From: Halalkalibacter urbisdiaboli
GTDB lineage: Bacteria; Bacillota; Bacilli; Bacillales; Bacillaceae_D
Direction of reading: 5' to 3'
Assembly: GCF_002156385.1 (NCBI RefSeq)
Contig: NZ_MVJM01000001.1
Location: 1,042,182-1,099,828, forward strand
Length of the DNA stretch: 57,647 nucleotides
How positions within the stretch are numbered: position 1 is the stretch's first letter; the number at the start of each line of letters is the position of its first letter. Both the position numbers and the translations under genes were made by a program. The notes beneath the pieces are model-generated. The model saw only the letters and a program-made list of their open reading frames with translations, had not been told where the DNA came from and made no database searches. Shown here one piece after another: positions 51,206 through 57,647 of the stretch.

Positions 51206-51820
51206 CTATACGTTTATCAATGAGTATTGGTCATCCTTTAGTATGATAACTGAACTTTGCTTAGTTATTTCAAATTCCATCAATCTATCTTCTATGCTTT
51301 TACCAGAGTTGTCTTTAAAAATATCTTCTCTGTCATAGTGAGGAAAAATAACCTTTTCTGTTTTGTTTAATGCTGTTAAGTCTTTCACTTCAGTTGTATT
51401 CATCAGGGGGGTAAAATGATTAGCCACCTCAATATTTGGTCCTAAAATAACTGCACCAGCACTTACTCCAATAAATATTGTATTCTGCTTTGATAACGCC
51501 TTTAATATTATGTCAGCCCCACTTTTTTTCATATGATAAAGTAAACTAAATGGGTTTCCTCCGTTAATATAAATGATATTATACTGTTTCAATTTTTTTA
51601 CTTCCTCAAATTCAATATCAAGAAATTCTACCTGTTTTACTCCCATTCCAAATAAATCATTTTTAGCCTTGACTGCATATCTATTATTTTCTTTCTGTGG
51701 GGAAGCAGTTGTTATGATAGCAGCTTTAGGATTAGGCAATTGCTTATTAAGAACCGTTAAGAATTCATTTTTAATCATGTCTGTATAGAAACCATTTGAA
51801 GTCAAAAAAATATTAGCCAT
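51206..51820 (-). CDS. Peptidase E-like protein (S51 family)
   Basis: 204 residues. The nucleophile elbow is GVSAGAVILG (Ser near residue 119). The conserved YINGGNPFSLLYHMKKSGAD precedes it, and the later FPHYDRE supplies a His. Members cleave Asp-X dipeptides or act on cyanophycin-type products; PepE itself is specific for N-terminal Asp. ATG 51820 follows AAAAGGGG. It is a single-gene unit. Confidence 0.85.
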   Translation of the reverse strand: MANIFLTSNGFYTDMIKNEFLTVLNKQLPNPKAAIITTASPQKENNRYAVKAKNDLFGMGVKQVEFLDIEFEEVKKLKQYNIIYINGGNPFSLLYHMKKSGADIILKALSKQNTIFIGVSAGAVILGPNIEVANHFTPLMNTTEVKDLTALNKTEKVIFPHYDREDIFKDNSGKSIEDRLMEFEITKQSSVIILKDDQYSLINV

Positions 51821-51874
51821 TTTACTTACCCCTTTTTATATTTTTATTTTCTCTACTACAACATTCCCGCCCGT

Positions 51875-51935
51875 TAGCACAAAACAAAAAGGCGCTAGTC
51901 TTTGTTAAAGTAGCGCACTCGTTTGCTGAATAATG
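51875..51935 (-). repeat. Interspersed repeat, GCGCTACTTTAAC subtype
   Basis: Minus strand: ATTCAGCAAACGAGTGCGCT, then ACTTTAACAAAGACTAGCGC and a T run, then TTTTGTGCTAACGGGCGGG. It is nearly identical to 56500-56573. Confidence 0.65.
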
Positions 51936-52097
51936 CTAATTTTCTTTAGTATTACTGCTTGTGATTTCGTTCAATTTTTGTTCCATTCTCTTTAACTGTT
52001 TACTCTTCCTTATGGATGAACGAATAAACCATGCAACTAAAAGAATTATCGAAATAGGAATTAAAATAGCTATTATCTGATAGATCGCAGTTCCCAT
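51936..52097 (-). CDS. Small single-helix membrane protein, copy A
   Basis: 53 residues: one membrane helix from MGTAIYQIIAILIPISIILL to VAWF, then a basic coiled tail (RSSIRKSKQLKRMEQKLNEI). It resembles DUF4083-type microproteins of Bacillus. ATG 52097 is 7 nt after GGAGGTGAT. Copy B at 56574-56735 differs by one residue (T to A near the C terminus). Both copies sit in the same repeat setting, so the whole gene-plus-repeat unit was duplicated. Confidence 0.8.
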   Translation of the reverse strand: MGTAIYQIIAILIPISIILLVAWFIRSSIRKSKQLKRMEQKLNEITSSNTKEN

Positions 52098-52179
52098 ATA
52101 ATCACCTCCGTAATGACCTGAATTTCAACATATTTTATTGAAGAATTTCGGAGAATTACCCTCAGTTCTGTAATACTTT

Positions 52180-52275
52180 AACCTGCCTCAATAGTTGAAG
52201 AAGCGTCAACTCTGTTCTGCTAACGCCCCCTTTACTTTAAGTGCAATGGTTCACAATATTTCATTTCTTGAGTTA
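52180..52275 (-). repeat. Interspersed repeat, GACGCTTCTTCAAC subtype
   Basis: Minus strand: TTGTGAACCATTGCACTTAA, then AAAGGGGGCGTTAGCAGAAC, then GAGTTGACGCTTCTTCAACT and ATTGAGGCAGG. It forms the 5' side of the duplicated unit also found at 56810-56885. Confidence 0.65.
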
Positions 52276-52647
52276 CTAACTACTAATCCATCCTAATAAA
52301 AATTCTATATTGTAAATTATAATGAGACCTAATATTAGTAATATAGTTGTACTGATATATTGCTTTGAATCCTTTATATAGATAAATTCCATAATCGCCT
52401 GGAAACCTAATAATAATGCTAGATAGGTCATCCAAAACAACTTCAGAATTTTGTCTGAATCGTTGGTAATCACAAACCATAATGCACTTAAGAAGATGAC
52501 AAGTATAATACCTCTACCCCATCTGTCGATTATTTTACCAGGTGTTTCCGAAACCTTTTTCTTTTGTACTCCAAGTATCTTGTTTGTTAATTTTTCTATT
52601 AAAAGCATCAGAATAAGTAGAACTATTAAAAATACTACATACTTCAC
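52276..52647 (-). CDS. DUF4181-like membrane protein
   Basis: 123 residues, four membrane helices. It starts MKYVVFLIVLLILMLLIEKL. The loop after helix 1 (RKILGVQKKKVSETPGKIID type) and the fit to about 120 residues suggest DUF4181. GTG 52647 follows AAGGGGG. Function unknown; single-gene unit. Confidence 0.65.
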   Translation of the reverse strand: MKYVVFLIVLLILMLLIEKLTNKILGVQKKKVSETPGKIIDRWGRGIILVIFLSALWFVITNDSDKILKLFWMTYLALLLGFQAIMEFIYIKDSKQYISTTILLILGLIIIYNIEFLLGWISS

Positions 52648-52679
52648 CTAATTCCCCCTTGCTATCTTAAGTGTTTTAA

Positions 52680-52779
52680 TTTAATTAACCTGCTCTTTTA
52701 GTTTAACATTAATTTCCTTTTTATTAACAGATAAAAGAGCATCCCTTGTTGAAGGAATGCTCCCTTTAGTAACATAAAT
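52680..52779 (-). repeat. Interspersed repeat with terminator hairpin
   Basis: Hairpin GAGCATCC...GGAATGCTC at 52737-52762, with T-rich sequence after it on the minus strand. TTACTAAAGGGAGC lies on one side and AAGGAAATTAATGTTAAACT, then AAAAGAGCAGG, on the other. Confidence 0.7.
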
Positions 52780-53340
52780 CTATTTAAAAAACTCGTCTAT
52801 CAATTGCTCTGTTGTAAGTATTGTGGCAAATTCTTCGTGCAAAGTAGCTAGAGATATATTATGAATAGTTGCTGCATCATAATATGTATCATTTTGGTCC
52901 TTCATGCCAAAGGCAGCTGTTGCATCTGATATCAGGTATGTATCGAACCCTAAATTACCACTCATCCTTGTCGTTGTTGATACACAATGAGGTGTAGTTA
53001 AACCAGTGATTACAACTGTTGTTACTTCATTTACTTTTAGAAGCTCTTCTAAATTTGTACCAATAAAACTACTGTTTACTTTTTTATTTATTATTACTTC
53101 TTTATAAATAGGTTCAACGACTTCTTTTATAGTGAACCCCTTATTCTTAGGATGAAACACTGAATTAGGATTATCAGAAGTATGCTGTATATGTATTACT
53201 AACCATCCTTTTTCTCTCCACAATTGTAGTATCTTACTAATGTTTCCTTCTGCATTTAGATTGTTTCGTTCTCCCCATTTCTTATCATCGAAAGCTTTTT
53301 GTACATCGACTATAATTAAAGCCTTTTTCTTGTCCTCCAT
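52780..53340 (-). CDS. Isochorismatase-family cysteine hydrolase
   Basis: 186 residues. The catalytic triad is visible: Asp in ALIIVDVQKAF (near 12), Lys in EVIINKKVNSSF (near 87) and Cys in VITGLTTPHCVSTTTRMSGN (near 118). The cis-peptide segment precedes the Cys. The family hydrolyses isochorismate, nicotinamide or related amides; the exact substrate is open. It lies 10 nt downstream of a small membrane protein gene, giving a two-gene operon. Confidence 0.9.
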   Translation of the reverse strand: MEDKKKALIIVDVQKAFDDKKWGERNNLNAEGNISKILQLWREKGWLVIHIQHTSDNPNSVFHPKNKGFTIKEVVEPIYKEVIINKKVNSSFIGTNLEELLKVNEVTTVVITGLTTPHCVSTTTRMSGNLGFDTYLISDATAAFGMKDQNDTYYDAATIHNISLATLHEEFATILTTEQLIDEFFK

Positions 53341-53350
53341 AAGATTCCCC

Positions 53351-53482
53351 CTAGCATTTAGGGCTGCCCCAACCTCTCATATTAGGAATGTACGTTGCAA
53401 TTACTAAGTGCATAATACCTAACAAAATTGTACCTGACAAAATTAACAAAGAACCTATAAGATAAGACCTGTGTTGATTCAT
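53351..53482 (-). CDS. 43-residue membrane microprotein
   Basis: ATG 53482 directly follows GGGGAGGT. The sequence is MNQHRSYLIGSLLILSGTIL, then LGIMHLVIATYIPNMRGWGS and PKC. It is one long or two short membrane helices with a conserved-looking GIMHL-x-IA-x-Y-x-P core that I associate with small Bacillus proteins of unknown role. It ends 10 nt before the isochorismatase start. Confidence 0.7.
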   Translation of the reverse strand: MNQHRSYLIGSLLILSGTILLGIMHLVIATYIPNMRGWGSPKC

Positions 53483-53917
53483 ACCTCCCCTTCTCCCTTT
53501 TATTTTTTATTGTTATATTACCTTTAGTTATCTTTACAAAGCCTTGCTCCCTTATTGAAACAAAGCACCCTTATATACAGTATGATTTTCCACCGTATTT
53601 AACGTAAGTAATGAAACAAAAATGTCATTTTACTATCTTTGTAGAAACATTATCTTCAGTAAGTATTTATAGTATTCAACGTTAACAATGGCAGGACTTT
53701 ATTTGGAGAGGTGGGTATGATAGGATGGTTGCCTGATGAAACAACGGCTTCCCGCCTTTCAAATCGTACCCATAGAGGCTCCAAGTCAAGTCCTTAAACG
53801 CTTATCTATGGATACATGTAAACAATGATAAAGCGCGCACCGCATCAACGTTTTATTGCTGATACTGTATATAAGCACCCTTTAGTTTAGGTACAATCCT
53901 TCACAAACAATAAATAG
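53483..53917. other. Intergenic, 435 bp, with repeats and a 100-nt imperfect palindrome
   Basis: Repeat-family pieces lie at 53535-53590 (GGGTGCTTTGTTTCAATAAG on the minus strand) and 53860-53917 (TTGTGAAGGATTGTACCTAA, then CTAAAGGGTGC). Between them, 53694-53793 is a long imperfect palindrome, listed separately. No gene was found. Confidence 0.55.
53694..53793. repeat. Long imperfect palindrome, possible structured RNA or IS end
   Basis: The left half runs GGACTTTATTTGGAG, then GTGGGTATGAT. The right half runs ATCGTACCCATAGAG, then GCTCCAAGTCAAGTCC. The halves pair with small bulges over about 30 positions around a 40-nt centre. It may be the non-coding end of an IS110-like element or a folded recombination site; neither is shown. 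Confidence 0.45.
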
Positions 53918-54295
53918 TTACTCTTTCCAATCCTTTGGGATTTTTACAATAACATAATTTCCTGTCCACATTTGTGTTGTTGCAATTAGTGTATTATCAC
54001 CTTTTTCAAAAAAATAGCCACTACCTTCTTGTTGTTGAAATTGCCACCCATTGCTATTAATCATATTCTTTAAATTTTCATGTGCTTTTCCTTGTTTCTC
54101 TGGTGTTATATACCACTCATAACCATTTTCTTCAGCTATTTTCACAATATCTTGTGATGTATCATTCAAGGATTCTAAAACTTCCTTTTTACTCACAGAT
54201 TCAATAGGTAATGTAGGATAATAGAACTTACTATCAACAGCAACAATACCTAAGATTACAATCAACACACCAATAATTATTAACCATTTTTTCAT
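53918..54295 (-). CDS. Membrane-anchored protein of unknown function
   Basis: 125 residues. N-terminal anchor KKWLIIIGVLIVILGIVAVD, then an outer domain with VLESLNDTSQDIVKIAEENG, then EWYITPEKQGKAHENLKNMI and IATTQMWTGNYVIVKIP. ATG 54295 follows GGGGGG. The family is not recognised; single-gene unit. Confidence 0.65.
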   Translation of the reverse strand: MKKWLIIIGVLIVILGIVAVDSKFYYPTLPIESVSKKEVLESLNDTSQDIVKIAEENGYEWYITPEKQGKAHENLKNMINSNGWQFQQQEGSGYFFEKGDNTLIATTQMWTGNYVIVKIPKDWKE

Positions 54296-54324
54296 CTAAT
54301 CCCCCCAAACAAAGACGATCAGTT

Positions 54325-54373
54325 TGATAATCGTCTTTTCAATTCTTGCACCCGATAGTTCAACACAAAAGAT
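54325..54373 (-). repeat. Short interspersed repeat copy
   Basis: Minus strand: GTGTTGAACTATCGGGTGC, then a stem formed by AGACGATTATC and GATCGTCTTT. It ends at the ribosome site of the gene at 53918. Confidence 0.45.
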
Positions 54374-54598
54374 TTAGTGTTTAACAAATTTAATTGCAAA
54401 ATTTATAAGCAATGAAATAATTACTCTTGTCACAAAGTAAAATACAATTATAAACAACAACACCAATAAACTTGAAAAAAAGATATTATCTAAATCGATT
54501 GTCAAACCTAAAATATCTCTTCCTATTAGTCGTGCAAATATAAGCGATAACATTAAAGCAATTAAATCATCGTATTTCGTAGCTTTTTTCAAAAGCAA
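54374..54598 (-). CDS. Small two-helix membrane protein
   Basis: About 74 residues from TTG 54598, behind AGGGGTGATAA; the open frame extends upstream into the repeat, which is unlikely to be coding. After LLKKATKYDDLIALMLSLIF it has FFSSLLVLLFIIVFYFVTRV and a C-terminal amphipathic helix. TTG 54592 is an equally possible start. Function unknown. Confidence 0.6.
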   Translation of the reverse strand: MLLKKATKYDDLIALMLSLIFARLIGRDILGLTIDLDNIFFSSLLVLLFIIVFYFVTRVIISLLINFAIKFVKH

Positions 54599-54629
54599 AT
54601 TATCACCCCTAAACCTTTTTATTATCCCG

Positions 54630-54780
54630 CCCCTATAGCTTACCATCATTTTCCTTTTTTTACAGAGCAACAGCGACTTCTTGTGCAAATCTGCCCCCGT
54701 TACTTCAATAAGAAAAAGCCATTCTCTTCTTGAAGAATAGCATCCGTTTACTTAAGTACATTTCTTCACAATCTGAAACA
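54630..54780 (-). repeat. Interspersed repeat, long copy
   Basis: Minus strand: TTGTGAAGAAATGTACTTAA, GTAAACGGATGC, stem CTATTCTT...AGAATGG with T run, TTATTGAAGTAACGGGGGCA, then AAAAGGAAAATGATGGTAAG and CTATAGGGGCGGG. It carries all modules in order and two cores. Confidence 0.7.
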
Positions 54781-54906
54781 ATAATAACATATATATCCAG
54801 TATTGTTGGAAAGTCTTACTCCATTAATGGAACATCTATTAGATAGTATTAATATTGTTGAACAACTTTGATTACAAGTTACCCTATACTATGAATTACC
54901 CTTAAT

Positions 54907-55344
54907 TTATTTGATTTGCTCCGCCAATTCCAAAATAATTCCTTCTGGCCCACGCACGTAGCATAATTTATAAGCGTTTTCGTAGTTTTCTATCTCACCA
55001 ATAAGTCCTGCGCCTTTCTTTTTCATTTTGGTAACAAGGGCTTCAATATCTTCAACAGCAAAGGCAATATGCCGGATACCAAGAGTATTTGCCAACGGAC
55101 GCTGTATGCCATTTTCATCTGATGGCGTGTGAAATTTTACTAGTTCTATATTCGTGTCACCGTCTGGCGTTCGTAACATTACAACGTCCACTTTAACGTC
55201 TTGAAGCCCTATTATCCGCTCCACCCACTCGCCTTCCACTTCTCCTTCCCCTAGCATTTCAAGGCCAAAGTCAAGAAAAAACGCTTTCGCGGCAGAAAGA
55301 TCATTGACGATTATACCCACATGATCTATTCGATGGATCTTCAT
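54907..55344 (-). CDS. VOC (glyoxalase/bleomycin-resistance) family protein
   Basis: 145 residues, two beta-alpha-beta-beta-beta modules. Metal-ligand positions: His in HRIDHVGIIV (near 7), Glu in DTNIELVKFH (near 67), His in LGIRHIAFAVEDI (near 91), Glu in GPEGIILELAEQ (near 141). This is close to the methylmalonyl-CoA epimerase/lactoylglutathione lyase branch. ATG 55344 follows GGAGGTATGG. The reaction is not fixed by sequence alone. Confidence 0.88.
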   Translation of the reverse strand: MKIHRIDHVGIIVNDLSAAKAFFLDFGLEMLGEGEVEGEWVERIIGLQDVKVDVVMLRTPDGDTNIELVKFHTPSDENGIQRPLANTLGIRHIAFAVEDIEALVTKMKKKGAGLIGEIENYENAYKLCYVRGPEGIILELAEQIK

Positions 55345-55424
55345 ATCCCATACCTCCTATGTTCCTAAGTTTATCACTTATATCTCCTTAAAATGTCTTC
55401 TCGATTGCTTAATAGTTTTCCTCT

Positions 55425-55531
55425 TCAACAAACTGGCTCGATTGTGGAAAAGCAAGATAATGATTATGATTGCTATTTTTAGCTTGTTAAACTAAAGCAC
55501 CCTGTTAGCACAATATCAAGTATATGTTAAT
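55425..55531 (-). repeat. Interspersed repeat copy
   Basis: Minus strand: TATTGTGCTAACAGGGTGCT, then TTAGTTTAACAAGCTAAAAA, then TCGAGCCAGTTTGTTGAAG. The hairpin AGTTTAACAAGCT is weak. Confidence 0.5.
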
Positions 55532-56035
55532 TTAATGGGGTTCAATCTTTTCATTTAATGCCTCTGCTTGTCTCATAAATGAATCCATATTGGCACTTAT
55601 AGTAATATTTAATCCTAATCCAACTTCACGAAGTGTTTCCCGTAGGTCTTCAAAATTCTTTTTATCCTCTTCGGTTAAATCAACAAAATTATATAGTTCA
55701 TCATTAGGATATTGATTTAATTTGGAATACAACTGTTCAAGAATTTCCTTGTCACTTTTAGAAAGCGTTCCTAACTGCTTTCCAGTAGTCATTCCAAGCC
55801 AAATTCCGTTTAACACATCTCCTAATTCAGTTGTAACCAAGTTAGGTTCAGACCAATTATCCTCACTCTGGTTAGCAATTAAACCTTCCAATTCTACTAA
55901 ATTATTTTGGACTTCTGTAACAAGAACTTGCTCCTTTACGAAGTTCATCTTTATAATTCCCCATGCTACAATTGCGACGAGTACTATATTAAAACCTATT
56001 GAAATTCCGAATAGTAATTTCCTTTTTTTATTCAA
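55532..56035 (-). CDS. Membrane-anchored helical protein of unknown function
   Basis: 167 residues from TTG 56035, 7 nt after GGGGG. N-terminal helix KLLFGISIGFNIVLVAIVAW, then an outer part that is nearly all helix (LSKSDKEILEQLYSKLNQY, then EEDKKNFEDLRETLREVGLG). The start is inferred from the ribosome site. No family is recognised. It is followed by its own repeat. Confidence 0.65.
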   Translation of the reverse strand: MNKKRKLLFGISIGFNIVLVAIVAWGIIKMNFVKEQVLVTEVQNNLVELEGLIANQSEDNWSEPNLVTTELGDVLNGIWLGMTTGKQLGTLSKSDKEILEQLYSKLNQYPNDELYNFVDLTEEDKKNFEDLRETLREVGLGLNITISANMDSFMRQAEALNEKIEPH

Positions 56036-56084
56036 TTTTATTCCCCCTTTGTTAAGAGAATTTTACCATAAAAGCCCATATTCC

Positions 56085-56125
56085 TTATTGAAGTATTCTG
56101 CCCGTTAATCGAATAACTTCTGTAA
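56085..56125 (-). repeat. Short interspersed repeat copy
   Basis: Minus strand: GTTATTCGATTAACGGGCAG, then AATACTTCAATAAGG. It lies upstream of the gene at 55532. Confidence 0.5.
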
Positions 56126-56253
56126 AAATTGCGTTTAAGGCTGGTTGGGACTCGGATCTCGTATAACAAGCGAAGCTATGATACTGCAAGAAGGTTTAGG
56201 GGTACAGCAAGTCGAATCTACGAGGAAATTAGTTATGAATCCAGTCATTGGCG

Positions 56254-56424
56254 AGGTCACTGAAAAAGAGTGGTTTTTCCTTTTTCAGTGACCTTTATGA
56301 AATGTGCGTAGCCGTTGCCCGATTTTTAGAGCCTTGCTACGAGTGTTTTTTTCGTAGCAAGGCGTGCAACGTGCGAAGCCATTACTTCTTCTTTGAGTTA
56401 CTTAACCAAGGTTTTTCAGCGCCC
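56254..56424. mobile_element. MITE-like element, GGGCACTGAAAAA family, copy B
   Basis: Left end GGTCACTGAAAAAG with a perfect 14-bp partner CTTTTTCAGTGACC at about 56256-56294; inner stem TTGCTACGAG...TCGTAGCAA; core GCAACGTGCGAAGCCATTAC; right end TTTTTCAGCGCCCT at 56411-56424. It is clearly related to copy A at 28118. To its left, 56140-56253 holds a possible truncated reading frame (GLGSRITSEAMILQEGLGVQ) that I cannot identify. Confidence 0.65.
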
Positions 56425-56494
56425 TCTCAGAGGCCTGAATGTTTCAAAAGGTGTAAGTCAGGTCAAAGCATTTTTAAGTAAAGGCAAACCCTAT

Positions 56495-56573
56495 CGTAAG
56501 AGTATTCCCGTTAGCACAAAAACAAAAAGGCGCTAGTCTTTGTTAAAGTAGCGCACCCGTTTGCTGAATAATG
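56495..56573 (-). repeat. Interspersed repeat, GCGCTACTTTAAC subtype
   Basis: Nearly identical to 51875-51935: CAGCAAACGGGTGCGCTACT, then TTAACAAAGACTAGCGCC and a T run, then TGTGCTAACGGGAATAC. It ends the second copy of the duplicated unit. Confidence 0.65.
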
Positions 56574-56735
56574 CTAATTTTCTTTAGTATTACTGCTTGC
56601 GATTTCGTTCAATTTTTGTTCCATTCTCTTTAACTGTTTACTCTTCCTTATGGATGAACGAATAAACCATGCAACTAAAAGAATTATCGAAATAGGAATT
56701 AAAATAGCTATTATTTGATAAATCGCAGTTCCCAT
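56574..56735 (-). CDS. Small single-helix membrane protein, copy B
   Basis: 53 residues, identical to copy A at 51936-52097 except EIASSNT for EITSSNT near the C terminus. The same ribosome site GGAGGTGAT precedes ATG 56735. It lies directly downstream of the complete methyltransferase-like gene on the minus strand. The 5' untranslated stretch (56740-56830) is also conserved with copy A (52100-52200). Confidence 0.8.
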   Translation of the reverse strand: MGTAIYQIIAILIPISIILLVAWFIRSSIRKSKQLKRMEQKLNEIASSNTKEN

Positions 56736-56809
56736 ATAATCACCTCCGTAACGACCTAAATTTTAACATATTTTATTAAAGAATTTCGGATAATTACCCT
56801 CAGTTCTGT

Positions 56810-56930
56810 AATAATTTAACCTTCCTCAATAGTTGAAGAAGCGTCAACTCTGTTCTGCTAACGCCCCCGTTAGCTCAATTAAGAGGTATTTTTAAAAAGG
56901 GGCAACGCCTCCACGTTGCCCCTTTCTTTA
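56810..56930 (-). repeat. Interspersed repeat with strong terminator
   Basis: Terminator AAAGGGGCAACG...CGTTGCCCCTTT at about 56897-56926 directly after the methyltransferase stop. Then, on the minus strand, TTGAGCTAACGGGGGCGTTA, whose GCTAACG and CGTTAGC arms are perfectly inverted, then GAGTTGACGCTTCTTCAACT and ATTGAGGAAGG. Confidence 0.7.
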
Positions 56931-57635
56931 CTAACCTTTTTTAATTTTTAATATCGAGTTAGCATTTGTCTGAAATTCATATGGTACTTCCACTTCTTCA
57001 ACTGTACAGCCGTTGTCAGCCAGATAACTTATCATTTTATCTAAATGCTCGTATCTTTTTCCCTCTAAATCAACTAAAGGGAAAATACGAACTTCCTCTT
57101 TCGTAACCCTCAATAACTCATTAAGCGTTTCGATGTGAAATTGATAATCTAATCTATCCGCATACATAAATAAAAAATGTGCCGAAAGAAGAATATCAAA
57201 TTCTGCATTCTTAAATGGTAACGAAGGTAAAGTAACGGGAATGTATCTTTCGCTGGATTCCCTCATATCGTTGGTACAATCTTGCAAGGCTCTTAAACGA
57301 TGTTTTCTAAGACCTTCTACATTATTAAAATAATCCCATTTATAATTATTTTTCGCTTTTTCCATATGCTCCATTGCGTGTTCAATATCTTGAAGACCTT
57401 TATTTTTTAAGTCTTCACCCGAATGATAATATGCAATATCACATGCTGTTACATCTAAACCTAATTCGTTTCCAACAGCAGTAAATGAACAAGCTCCTGC
57501 TGGACAATCGAGTATTTTCTTTCCTTGTAGTTCTTCCTCTGAAAGCGAGAACATATCCAAATACTCTTCAAAGGTTCTCCCAATAAAAACAATTCGTTCT
57601 AAATCTAACTTTGTACTCTTCTCAACTCTACTCAA
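56931..57635 (-). CDS. SAM-dependent methyltransferase-like protein, copy 2 (complete)
   Basis: 234 residues. TTG 57635 is 5 nt after AGGTGAG. Class I methyltransferase-like marks are KKILDCPAGACSFTAVGNEL at about 39-58, the acidic end of strand 2 in LDVTACDIAYYH, LPFKNAEFDILLSAHFLFMY near 140, and LNELLRVTKEEVRIFPLVDL near 170. The loop DCPAG replaces the usual DxGxG. The target is unknown. It is the twin of the gene at 1-665; the two lie 56,970 bp apart in direct orientation. Confidence 0.85.
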   Translation of the reverse strand: MSRVEKSTKLDLERIVFIGRTFEEYLDMFSLSEEELQGKKILDCPAGACSFTAVGNELGLDVTACDIAYYHSGEDLKNKGLQDIEHAMEHMEKAKNNYKWDYFNNVEGLRKHRLRALQDCTNDMRESSERYIPVTLPSLPFKNAEFDILLSAHFLFMYADRLDYQFHIETLNELLRVTKEEVRIFPLVDLEGKRYEHLDKMISYLADNGCTVEEVEVPYEFQTNANSILKIKKG

Positions 57636-57647
57636 CTATACTCACCT

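Noticed and set aside
56140-56253. Frame reading GLGSRITSEAMILQEGLGVQ upstream of MITE copy B
   Set aside because: No start, no ribosome site, and it runs into the element. It could be a gene fragment, but there is no family to assign.
741-56930. Interpretation of the repeats as true integron attC sites
   Set aside because: The cores do not fit the GTTRRRY and RYYYAAC boxes well, no IntI-like gene is present, and many copies are plain terminators. Only the layout is similar, so a named integron is not claimed.
1-57647. Circular element closed by the terminal direct repeat
   Set aside because: The two end copies differ by several substitutions, core genes such as ilvD lie inside, and there is no replication gene. 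A chromosomal segment is the simpler reading.
1-57647. CRISPR arrays or tRNA/rRNA genes
   Set aside because: The dispersed repeats are irregular in spacing and separated by genes. No array of short repeats with spacers and no tRNA-like cloverleaf was noticed by eye.

Overview
The window looks like chromosome of a low-GC Gram-positive spore former of the Bacillaceae. The reasons are strong AGGAGG-type ribosome sites with many TTG and GTG starts, ilvD and sigZ of Bacillus type, the DUF421, DUF4363 and DUF1657 genes linked to sporulation, and A+T-rich DNA. No rRNA, tRNA, CRISPR array or intact transposase was seen.

Layout. (1) Positions 1-11,000 and 17,400-19,500 hold short, unrelated genes, all on the minus strand: methyltransferase-like, PadR with a HAAS-domain protein, a broken aminoglycoside-phosphotransferase-like kinase, a chemotaxis receptor, DUF3891, SigZ with DUF2703, SUKH, a zinc/helical-repeat protein, two lipoproteins and a nucleotidyltransferase. 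Most are followed by a copy of one repeat family, whose core on the gene strand is CTAACGGG plus a terminator-like hairpin. (2) An eight-gene plus-strand Mrp/Mnh-type cation antiporter operon (11,316-16,832) interrupts this pattern. Its layout is not the usual Bacillus one: there is no full MrpA, a separate DUF4040 (MbhD-like) subunit is present, MrpB carries an extra N-terminal segment, and there are two MrpD-like subunits. (3) From 19,500 to 46,800 the DNA is more conventional: DinB, an SGNH esterase, an ABC exporter behind a Fur-box promoter, ilvD, a K+ channel, the DUF421/DUF4363/DUF1657 group, a GntR regulator, and a diguanylate cyclase whose leader contains a class I c-di-GMP (GEMM) riboswitch. 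After these come a visibly GC-rich DUF2306 insert next to recombinase debris, two ABC systems with a TetR regulator, and an MMPL/heptad-repeat protein pair with a divergent TetR. (4) From 46,970 to the end the minus-strand gene-plus-repeat pattern resumes: GNAT, lipoproteins, ECF sigma/anti-sigma, peptidase E, small membrane proteins, isochorismatase and VOC. It ends with a second copy of the methyltransferase-like gene that opens the window, offset by exactly 56,970 bp and about 99% identical.

Main interpretation. The single-orientation runs of unrelated genes, each with its own copy of a complex 3' repeat, resemble a gene-cassette array. Duplicated cassettes and genes decaying by single stop codons fit that picture. 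No recombinase for it is visible here, and the repeats also work as terminators, so the cassette idea is an inference. Several smaller mobile relics are also present: a 52-bp palindrome pair around the chemotaxis receptor, a MITE-like family ending in GGGCACTGAAAAA, REP-like bits, and remnants of an IS3 transposase and a tyrosine recombinase.
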